A stretch of DNA of 6,072 nt from Micropruina sp. Its GTDB lineage: Bacteria; Actinomycetota; Actinomycetes; Propionibacteriales; Propionibacteriaceae. Shown here in pieces: positions 1-5,120 of the stretch. A model generated the notes under the pieces. It searched no databases. It saw only the letters and a list, made by a program, of their open reading frames with translations, and had not been told where the DNA came from. The position numbers were made by a program, and so were the translations under genes. Numbering within the stretch: the stretch's first letter is position 1; every line of letters starts with the position of its first letter. The stretch lies in NCBI GenBank assembly GCA_013693855.1, contig CP059261.1, positions 3,269,313 through 3,275,384 on the forward strand. Direction: 5' to 3'.

Positions 1-339
1 CCCCGGTTCGCCACCGACCTGGTGAGATTGGACGACATCGGCCGGCTCGCCGGCGTCGCCCTGGACGAGCGGGCCTTCGACGTCCGCGACGACCTGGCCC
101 GCGAGACCTACGCCACCACCCCCGAGGGCTACGAACTGCGGCTGCCCCTGCCGGGCGCGCACCCCGGCGACCTCCGGCTCAGCCTGGCCGGCACGGATCT
201 GGCCCTGCGGATCGGCAACGTGCAGCGGAACATCCCGCTCCCGGCCACCCTGCACGGCTACGACGTGGCCGGGGCGCGGCTGCGCGAGGGCGTCCTGTCG
301 GTCACCTTCCACCCACTCGCCCAGGAGGCGACCTCATGA
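1..339 (+). CDS. ArsA/Get3-family ATPase, C-terminal HSP20-like domain (5' partial)
   Basis: The frame is open from the first base, so this is the 3' end of a longer gene; 112 residues are visible. The GTG at 22 is internal, because the frame continues upstream of it. The visible part has a linker, then a beta-rich module from about residue 40: the EGYELRLPLPGA strand pair, IPLP, then a terminal GVLSVTFHP strand. This matches, element for element, the C-terminus of the complete ATPase downstream (ETQLRLRLPDA, VALP, DELVVTL). Such an alpha-crystallin/HSP20-like domain caps bacterial ArsA/Get3-like proteins. I therefore infer that the missing 5' part encodes a P-loop ATPase and that the two genes are tandem paralogues. 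The stop overlaps the next start as ATGA (336-339), indicating translational coupling. The ATPase identity is inferred from this tail and the context, since no catalytic motif lies in the window. Confidence 0.72.
   Translation, partial: PRFATDLVRLDDIGRLAGVALDERAFDVRDDLARETYATTPEGYELRLPLPGAHPGDLRLSLAGTDLALRIGNVQRNIPLPATLHGYDVAGARLREGVLSVTFHPLAQEATS
323..328 (+). promoter_or_regulatory. Ribosome binding site of the small gene at 336
   Basis: AGGAGG lies 7 nt before ATG 336, inside the 3' end of the upstream ATPase gene. It fixes the start of the small gene and supports coupled translation through the ATGA overlap. Confidence 0.75.
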
Positions 340-538
340 ACGACGACTTCTTCGACCATCTGGCCCAGGCCGTCCGGCACACCGTGCTGGCGGCGGTCGC
401 GCTGGTGCCGCCGCAGGCCAGGCCGCATCTGGCGGCCATTGCCCGCGAGGGTGTCGCGCTGCTGAACAGCCTGGCTGACCCGACCCCACGACGCCGGACG
501 CCCCCGTCCGGCCCCGCCGCATCGACATCGAGGAGTGA
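336..538 (+). CDS. Small alanine-rich protein between two Get3-like ATPases (apparent frameshift near its 3' end)
   Basis: ATG 336 overlaps the upstream stop (ATGA) and has a strong Shine-Dalgarno AGGAGG at 323-328, 7 nt away. The product starts MNDDFFDHLAQAVRHTVLAAV, with two amphipathic helical stretches (about residues 5-24 and 29-46). It is predicted to be cytosolic, with no signal peptide or clear membrane segment. As written the frame runs on to TGA 549-551, giving 71 aa with a low-complexity Pro/Arg/Ser tail and a 10-bp overlap with the next ATPase. If one C is restored in the CCCC run at 484-487, the frame instead ends PDAPVRPRRIDIEE at TGA 536-538, giving 67 aa. The acidic RIDIEE end looks natural and leaves a normal 3-nt gap to the next ATG. 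It loosely recalls the small DUF5304-type proteins beside ArsA-like genes in Streptomyces; that is from memory and weak. Its function is unknown, but its position suggests an accessory to the ATPases. Confidence 0.6.
531..535 (+). promoter_or_regulatory. Ribosome binding site of the ATPase at 542
   Basis: AGGAG lies 6 nt before ATG 542. It overlaps the codons for the inferred natural C-terminus of the small protein (the Glu-Glu end before TGA 536-538), the usual arrangement in tightly packed operons. This supports both the ATPase start and the idea that the small gene should stop at 538 rather than 551. Confidence 0.7.
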
Positions 539-541
539 GCC

Positions 542-1720
542 ATGCGTGTGATCCTGTATACCGGCAAGGGAGGGGTGGGCAAGACCACCGTCGCCGCCGC
601 CACGGCGCTGCGGCTCGCCCGTTCCGGCAAGCGCACCCTCGTGCTCAGCACGGACCCGGCACACTCCCTCGGCGACTCGCTGGCGACCCCGCTCGGCAAC
701 GAGCCCGTGGCCGTCGCGGAGAACCTGGACGGGGCCGAGATCGACGCCCTCGCCGAGAGCGACAAGGCGTGGGAATCGCTGCGCGACTACCTCGGACGCG
801 TGCTCACCCGCGGCACCGAGGCCACGCTGGCCAGCGAGGAGATGCTGTTGCTCCCGGGCCTGGGCGAGCTGTTCAGCCTGCTGCGGATCCTCGACTTCGC
901 CGAGTCCGGCGCCTACGACACCCTCGTGGTCGACTGTGCCCCGACCGGGGAGACGCTCTCGTTGCTCAACTACCCCGAACGGCTGGAGCACCTGTTCGAG
1001 CTGGCCCTGCCGGCGAAGCGGGCGATGGTCAAGGCGATCGGCCGTCCGCTGGAGAAGCTCACCTCGATCCCGATGCCCGAGGACCGGCTGTTCGACGACG
1101 TGATGGGCCTGCTCGGCCGGCTGACCCGGCTCGGGAAGCTGCTGCGCGACGGCGAGGTCACCTCGATGCGGATCGTGACGACCCCGGAACGGATCGTGGT
1201 CGCCGAGGCCCGCCGAGCGCACAGTTGGCTGTCCATGTACGGGTTCACGGTCGACCAGGTCGTGGTCAACCGGGTGTACCCGGACGCGGCTCTGGCCGGC
1301 TACTTCGCCCCGTTCGCCGCCTCGCAGGCCGCCGGGCTCGCCCGGATCGAGGAGAGCTTCGGCTACCTGCCGATCCTGCGGCTGGGGTTGCAGGACACCG
1401 AGGTCGTGGGCCTGGAGGCGCTGGCGGTCGTGGGCGAGGCGCTGTATTCCGCGTCCGATCCCGCGGCGATCCACTACCGCGGCGAGTTCGCCCGGGTCGT
1501 CCGGGTGGACGGGGAGACCCAGCTCCGGCTGCGGCTCCCGGACGCCGACAAGGCCCAACTCGACCTGCGCGAGGAGGACGGCGACGTGATCGTCGGCTAC
1601 CGCAACGAGCGGCACCGCGTCGCGCTGCCCGATTCGCTGGCCGGACGGACGGTGTCGCGGGCGCGCTACGCCGGCGACGAACTGGTGGTGACGCTGGCCG
1701 AGGCCGCACGGACCGCCTGA
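542..1720 (+). CDS. ArsA/Get3-like P-loop ATPase with C-terminal HSP20-like domain
   Basis: This is a complete 392-aa protein of the SIMIBI-class ArsA/Get3 family, cytosolic dimeric ATPases that couple ATP binding to capture of a client. The deviant Walker A is GKGGVGKTT (residues 8-16, signature lysine K9). Switch I is STDPAHSLGDS (36-46) and switch II is VVDCAPTGET (129-138). A helical middle follows, where client grooves sit in Get3. A beta-rich HSP20/alpha-crystallin-like domain occupies roughly residues 318-389. The only cysteine is C132, so neither the Get3 zinc CxxC nor the ArsA metal-site cysteine set is present. No ArsB-like pump or arsR is seen, so arsenite export is unlikely. The architecture resembles the Get3d-type group with a crystallin domain, whose clients are poorly defined. 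ATG 542 is set by AGGAG at 531-535, 6 nt upstream. It probably acts with the paralogue ending at 339, as homo- or heterodimer (inference). Confidence 0.9.
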   Translation: MRVILYTGKGGVGKTTVAAATALRLARSGKRTLVLSTDPAHSLGDSLATPLGNEPVAVAENLDGAEIDALAESDKAWESLRDYLGRVLTRGTEATLASEEMLLLPGLGELFSLLRILDFAESGAYDTLVVDCAPTGETLSLLNYPERLEHLFELALPAKRAMVKAIGRPLEKLTSIPMPEDRLFDDVMGLLGRLTRLGKLLRDGEVTSMRIVTTPERIVVAEARRAHSWLSMYGFTVDQVVVNRVYPDAALAGYFAPFAASQAAGLARIEESFGYLPILRLGLQDTEVVGLEALAVVGEALYSASDPAAIHYRGEFARVVRVDGETQLRLRLPDADKAQLDLREEDGDVIVGYRNERHRVALPDSLAGRTVSRARYAGDELVVTLAEAARTA

Positions 1721-1861
1721 GGGGTCCGTGCTGGACCGACGCGGCGTTGGACGCCGGCAGGCCTGAGGGAGCGGAGGCGGCCTGGGACCGCGGCGACTAC
1801 CCGAGAAGACAGGCTCGGCTCTCGCGGGGACACCCGGGTCCCGTTCGCGGACCGCGCGGGG
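1721..1861. other. Intergenic region between the ATPase operon and merR-HEAT
   Basis: I find no gene in this stretch. It holds weak dyads: GGTCC/GGACC at 1723-1727 and 1733-1737 just after the stop; CAGGCC/GGCCTG at 1758-1763 and 1779-1784; GGGAC/GTCCC at 1827-1831 and 1838-1842. None is followed by a T-run, so an intrinsic terminator is not demonstrated, although the first could be a G/C-only hairpin. The last lies where a -35 element or operator of the merR-HEAT promoter would be. It does not match the operator seen at 4379-4401. Confidence 0.4.
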
Positions 1862-1867
1862 TAGCGT
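1862..1867 (+). promoter_or_regulatory. Putative -10 element of merR-HEAT (leaderless)
   Basis: TAGCGT fits TANNNT and ends 6 nt before ATG 1874, so the transcript would begin at or next to the start codon. No Shine-Dalgarno sequence precedes that ATG, which agrees with leaderless translation. I see no convincing -35 hexamer at 17-19 bp. The GGAGGAG at 1879-1885 directly abuts the internal ATG 1886 with no spacing, so it cannot serve that codon well. Confidence 0.5.
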
Positions 1868-1873
1868 TCGGGC

Positions 1874-2962
1874 ATGCCGGAGGAGATGGCGCTGCGGGTC
1901 GGAGAGGTCGCCCGGCGCACCGGGTTGTCCGTGCGCACCCTGCACCACTACGACGACCTGGGGCTGCTGACCCCCAGCGGCCGCTCGTCCGGCGATCACC
2001 GGCTGTACTCGGTGGCCGACCTGCAGCGGCTGCTGGCGATCGTGCACCTGCGCGAGCTGGGGCTGAGCCTGGCCGAGGTCCGGGCCGCCCTGGACGAGCC
2101 CGGCTTCGACACCGCGGCAACGCTGGACGCCCAAATCGCCGCCGTCCAGGAACGCCTGGCGACGCAGCGGGCGCTGCTCGCCCGGCTGCGGGCGCTGCAG
2201 GCGCAGGGGCAGGGCAACTGGGAGGCGGTCGTCCACGCCATCACGCTGACCCAGCAGTTGCGCCACCCGGAGCCGTACGCGCGGATCCGGGCAGCCCTGG
2301 GTGCCCCGCCCGCACCCGTCGGCGACCTGGTGGAGCAGTTGGCCGACGACCCCGAGCCCGGGGTCCGCGAGGTCGTCACCTGGGCGCTGAGCCGCCACGG
2401 GAGCAGCGCCGTGGAGCCGCTGCTGAAGCGGCTGGACGATCCGGACCCGGTCGTGCGTGGCGACGTCGCCCGGGCACTCGGCAAGGTGGGCGACCCGCTG
2501 GCGGTCCCGGCGTTGGTGGCACGCCTGGGTGACCCGGACGTGGCCGTGCGCTCCGCGGCGGTCCGCGCGCTGGGCTCGATCGGACGCCTGGAGGCCGCCG
2601 CGCCGCTGGCGGCCCTGCTGGCCGACCCGGACCCTCGGGTGCGCGCCAACACCGTGGACGCCCTTGTCGCGCTGGGCCCGGACGCCGTGGCCGCGGTCAT
2701 AAAGGCGCTGCCGGACGCCGGATCCGGCGCCCGGGAGGCGGCCGCCGAGGTCCTCGGCGCACTCGGCACGGACCCGGCCGTCACGGCACTCGTGCGGTTG
2801 CTCGACGACGCCGACCCCGAGGTCCGGCTGGCCGCGGTTGCCGGGCTGGACGGACGTCCCGCGGCCGCCGGAGCCCTGGTGCGGGCGGCCGCGGACCCCG
2901 ACCCGAGGGTCAGCGCGCTGGCGCGTCGGCTGGCGGGACCGCCAGCCGTGCCATCGCGGTGA
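1874..2962 (+). CDS. MerR-type regulator fused to a HEAT-repeat array
   Basis: The protein has 362 aa, against roughly 120-280 for common MerR proteins. Residues 7-76 form the MerR winged helix: LRVGEVARRTGLSVRTLHHY starts the helix-turn-helix, followed by DDLGLL, the wing DHRLYSVADLQRL (41-53) and the LGLSLAEVR helix. Residues 83-111 are an amphipathic dimerisation helix. From about 148 to 355 come some six HEAT repeats of about 31 aa. Their repeated marks are DPDPxVR (189-194, 251-256, 341-346) and A..ALG/ALV, for example RALGSIG and DALVALG. HEAT arrays bind proteins or peptides, so the effector may be macromolecular (inference). There is no cysteine, which argues against thiolate metal or Fe-S sensing. 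The likely target is the promoter at 4373-4403 of the convergent HEAT gene. ATG 1874 is chosen for its -10 spacing; ATG 1886 is the alternative. The 3' end overlaps the opposing gene by 53 bp. Confidence 0.88.
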   Translation: MPEEMALRVGEVARRTGLSVRTLHHYDDLGLLTPSGRSSGDHRLYSVADLQRLLAIVHLRELGLSLAEVRAALDEPGFDTAATLDAQIAAVQERLATQRALLARLRALQAQGQGNWEAVVHAITLTQQLRHPEPYARIRAALGAPPAPVGDLVEQLADDPEPGVREVVTWALSRHGSSAVEPLLKRLDDPDPVVRGDVARALGKVGDPLAVPALVARLGDPDVAVRSAAVRALGSIGRLEAAAPLAALLADPDPRVRANTVDALVALGPDAVAAVIKALPDAGSGAREAAAEVLGALGTDPAVTALVRLLDDADPEVRLAAVAGLDGRPAAAGALVRAAADPDPRVSALARRLAGPPAVPSR

Positions 2963-4365
2963 TCCGGACGCCACGTCCGTACAGCAGCCCGTCGATGGTC
3001 ACCCCGGGGTCGGCCAGGCACACCTGGTCGAGCAGGACGTGGCGGGTCGCCCAATCGGCCAGCCGCCCGGCGACGAACCGCTCGGCGAGGTCCGCCGGCC
3101 GCTCGCCGACCTGCCGCCTGGCGGCCGCGCGCACGTCCGCCCAGACGGACTCCGGCACATCCGTGCGGGACACGTAGTCCGGCCCACACCAGGCGATCTG
3201 CCGCAGCACCTTGACGACCAGGGGCGGGTCGTCCACCCCGGTCGTGACCACGAGGGCACCCACCCGCGCCGGCAGGGAGGGACGATCGGCAGCCACGTAG
3301 GAGTGGGCGCCGGGCAGGGCGACCACGTCACCGAGCTCGATCGGCTCCCCGCGGCGATGGACAGCTCGGCGAGGGCGTCGGCCACCAGTCGGCCGCCCAG
3401 ATCCGCGCCGAGCAGGCGCTCGCGGGTCGGGACGGCCAGCCCGGCCGCCACCGCCACGATCCGCTGCGCGAGCCGGCGGACGCGCGGGCTCATCGAGACT
3501 GGGTCGCTGGCGCAGCGCAGCGAGATCAGGGCATGGCCGTGTGCGGCGACCAGCCCGGTGCCCGGTCCGGACGCGGCCGGTCGTACCACGGCCGGACGGC
3601 GACTCATCCGGGGCCCCGGCCGCGCGGCGAGCCGACGCGCCAACGCCGCGACCCGCGGGTCCGGATGCGCGAGCGCGGACTCGACCGCGGCCGCCCGCAG
3701 CGGCACGTCCAGGTGGCCGAGCGCGTTCAGGGCGGCGAACCCGACGACCGGTGTCCCCTCGTCGACCAGGTCGGCGAGGGCGAGGGCCGCGGGATCGGCC
3801 ACCGGCGAGCCGATGAGGCCGAGGGTGTCCGCCGCGTGCTCCCGGACCCCCTCGGACCCCGCCAGCAGGGCTTCGGTCAGCGGGGTGATCGCCGCGGCAC
3901 CGAGTTCCTCCAACGCGATGCTCAACGAGTTGCGCAGTTCGGCGTCGCCGCGACCCAGTTGGCCCACCAAGGGAGCCGCCAACGCCGAGTTGCCGCCCTG
4001 CCCCGCCGCCCACCAGGCCCGGCTCGCGACCGCGTCCACCGGGTCGGCGACGAGCGGACCGATCCGCCCGGCGTCGGAGGGATCGCCCAGCTTGCTCAGC
4101 ACGTGCAGCGCCTGCATCCGCGCCTGCCAGCCGCCCCGCAGCGCCTCATCCAGCCAGGGCCGGGAGGCCTCGGGCAGGCGCAGCACCGCCCAGCTGAGGG
4201 TCTCGCGGATGGCATGGGAGGGCTCGACACCCAACCGGGCCACCAACGCACCGGCGGCGTCGACCTCGCGGGCGGTGCCCAGGTCGACTGCCGCGCGCAG
4301 CCGGACGTCCGGGTCGGCGTCGCCGAGCAGGTCGATCAGGGGTTCTGGTCGTTCGTCGTGATCAT
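2910..4365 (-). CDS. HEAT-repeat protein with C-terminal domain of unknown function (frame broken as written)
   Basis: This gene reads leftwards from near 4365 to TGA at 2912-2910. About seven HEAT-like repeats fill residues 8-250, starting PLIDLLGDADPDVRLRAA and ending HPDPRVAALARRLA. A Pro/Arg-rich linker follows, then a C-terminal part of about 210 aa that I do not recognise (EPIELGDVVALPGAHSY, VVKVLRQIAW, WATRHVLLDQVCLADPG). As written, an N-terminal frame starting at GTG 4387 runs to about 3350 and then degenerates into Arg/Ser/Pro-rich nonsense that stops near 2999. The sensible C-terminus continues one frame over. One base restored in the C4 run 3347-3350 joins them. The promoter points to a leaderless ATG at 4365, read MITTNDQNP then TGA; one base restored in the G4 run 4339-4342 joins it to the HEAT frame. 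With both restored the product is 485 aa. If GTG 4387 is the true start, it is 492 aa. It may be real or a pseudogene. Confidence 0.72.
3347..3350 (-). other. Probable single-base deletion in a C4/G4 run inside the HEAT gene
   Basis: On the coding strand the N-terminal frame reads LAELSIAAG and then turns into SRSSSVTW. The frame one base over reads EPIELGDVVALPG from the same point. Adding one G to the GGGG run gives a seamless IAAGEPIELG join. Both sides show natural composition only up to or from this point. Confidence 0.7.
4339..4342 (-). other. Possible single-base deletion near the 5' end of the HEAT gene
   Basis: From ATG 4365 the coding strand reads nine codons (MITTNDQNP) and then TGA. 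One extra base in the C4 run (GGGG on the plus strand) continues as NPLIDLLGDADPDVR, entering the HEAT frame without loss. The alternative needs no change: a GTG start at 4387. That codon, however, lies inside the operator, upstream of the predicted -10 and outside the predicted transcript. Confidence 0.5.
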
Positions 4366-4372
4366 GCGTTCG

Positions 4373-4403
4373 ACCGTAGAACCTCACGTTGCGTGAGGTT
4401 CAA
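4373..4403 (-). promoter_or_regulatory. MerR-type promoter of the HEAT gene (19-bp spacer)
   Basis: On the minus strand, -35 TTGAAC (4403-4398) and -10 TACGGT (4378-4373) are separated by exactly 19 bp. The spacing is too long for normal sigma-70-type use and is the hallmark of MerR-activated promoters, where the regulator untwists the spacer. The -10 ends 7 nt before ATG 4365, so the message would be leaderless. The spacer is almost filled by the dyad at 4379-4401. The obvious candidate regulator is the MerR-HEAT protein encoded at 1874-2962. Confidence 0.75.
4379..4401. promoter_or_regulatory. Operator dyad for a MerR-family regulator
   Basis: A perfect 9-bp inverted repeat, GAACCTCAC (4379-4387) and GTGAGGTTC (4393-4401), flanks a 5-nt centre GTTGC. 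The core ACCTCA...TGAGGT resembles operators of several MerR-family proteins such as SoxR (family knowledge). Its placement within the 19-bp spacer is the MerR geometry. Binding by the MerR-HEAT protein in this window is inferred. Confidence 0.75.
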
Positions 4404-4450
4404 GTCGTCCCGCCGGAGAGCCTCCACAATCGCTCGAATACCCCGTGCAT

Positions 4451-4480
4451 TTGTGTGAGTGAGTGCTCACTCACTATGCT
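4451..4480 (+). promoter_or_regulatory. Promoter of the tetR-ABC operon
   Basis: TTGTGT (4451-4456, -35-like) and TATGCT (4475-4480, TANNNT -10) are 18 bp apart. The -10 ends 7 nt before GTG 4488, which predicts a leaderless transcript starting at that codon. The spacer is occupied by the TetR operator dyad, so repressor binding would block RNA polymerase. The promoter is divergent from that of the HEAT gene, about 50 bp away. Confidence 0.65.
4455..4474. promoter_or_regulatory. TetR operator dyad
   Basis: Perfect 9-bp arms GTGAGTGAG (4455-4463) and CTCACTCAC (4466-4474) flank a 2-nt centre TG. Tandem GTGAG units within each arm are typical of operators of TetR regulators that sit before ABC exporters in actinobacteria (family knowledge). 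The site lies between -35 and -10 of the tetR promoter, implying autorepression. Confidence 0.75.
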
Positions 4481-4487
4481 TCGTCCC

Positions 4488-5120
4488 GTGCCCAGACCGT
4501 CTCCCGCCGAGCGACGCGCCGCACTGCGCGCGACCAGAGCGACTCCCCTGCCGCCGGACGAACGGCGCCGCGCCCTCATCGAGGCGACCCGTCCCCTCGT
4601 CCTGACCCACGGCCTGGACGTCACCACCCGGCAGATCGCCGAGGCGGCCGGGGTTGCCGAGGGCACCATCTTCCGGGCCTTCGAAACCAAAGGCGAGCTG
4701 TTCTGCGCGGTCATGCAGGACGCCCTGGCCCCGGAACCGATCGTGGCCCAGATCAAGGACGTCCCCGCCGACCTCGACCTGGCCGCCACCGTGGCCTGGC
4801 TGGTCGATCTGCTGTCGACCTCGGCGCGCCGGACCCGGGCCCTGTTCGCGGCGCTCGCCCATGCCAAGCCGCGCGAGCACCTGAACATCGGCCCGCGCAC
4901 CCACGAGGAGCGGGACGAAGCGATCACGGCAGCGCTCATGACCGTCCTCTCCCGCTTCGACGAGGAGCTGCGAGTGAGCCCGACCACCGCGGCCTGGGCG
5001 GTCAAGGGCCAAGCCATGGCCATCGCCCACACCCTGCCGACCGCCGACGACCCGGCGATCACCGAACCCCGGATGGTCGCCTCCCTGCTGCTGAACGGAA
5101 TCGCGAACCACCCATGCTGA
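4488..5120 (+). CDS. TetR/AcrR-family transcriptional repressor
   Basis: The 210-aa product is a normal TetR length. After a basic N-terminal tail, residues about 25-70 hold the TetR DNA-binding domain: RRRALIEATRPLVLTHGLDVT, then the helix-turn-helix TTRQIAEAAGVAEGTIFRAF and the family-typical F.TKGEL. The rest is an all-helical ligand-binding and dimerisation domain, whose inducer cannot be told from sequence. The frame is open back to ATG 4389, and ATG 4476 is also in frame. I choose GTG 4488 because 4476 falls inside the -10 element and 4389 inside the neighbouring operator, while 4488 is 7 nt after the -10. The stop overlaps the exporter start, so the two are co-transcribed and coupled. 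It probably represses its own operon through 4455-4474 and is released by an exporter substrate. Confidence 0.9.
   Translation: MPRPSPAERRAALRATRATPLPPDERRRALIEATRPLVLTHGLDVTTRQIAEAAGVAEGTIFRAFETKGELFCAVMQDALAPEPIVAQIKDVPADLDLAATVAWLVDLLSTSARRTRALFAALAHAKPREHLNIGPRTHEERDEAITAALMTVLSRFDEELRVSPTTAAWAVKGQAMAIAHTLPTADDPAITEPRMVASLLLNGIANHPC

Noticed and set aside
542..1720. Arsenite-pump ATPase (arsA) reading
   Set aside because: It lacks the metal-site cysteines, is a single-ATPase protein, and no arsB, arsR or arsD is nearby.
1723..1784. Intrinsic terminator after the ATPase gene
   Set aside because: The dyads are short or widely spaced and none is followed by a T-run.
1879..1886. GGAGGAG as ribosome binding site for an ATG 1886 start of merR-HEAT
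   Set aside because: It touches the ATG with no spacing. ATG 1874 has a well-placed -10 element instead.
535..2532. Long plus-strand open frame of 665 codons
   Set aside because: It is out of frame with the clear P-loop ATPase and consists of Arg/Gly/Ala/Pro-rich low-complexity sequence.
302..2974. Very long minus-strand open frame of 890 codons
   Set aside because: It is antisense to the ATPase and merR-HEAT genes, and rich in Gly/Arg/Gln/Pro with no recognisable domain. Such shadows are common in high-GC DNA.
1996..3189. Minus-strand open frame of 397 codons opposite merR-HEAT
   Set aside because: It is Ser/Arg/Ala-rich with no domain, and antisense to a well-supported gene.
2838..4396. 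Plus-strand open frames opposite the HEAT gene (507 and 287 codons)
   Set aside because: They lack domains and show shadow composition. The minus strand carries the HEAT repeats.
4389..4478. Upstream starts of tetR at 4389 or 4476
   Set aside because: They lie inside the neighbouring operator and the tetR -10 element respectively. GTG 4488 fits the promoter.
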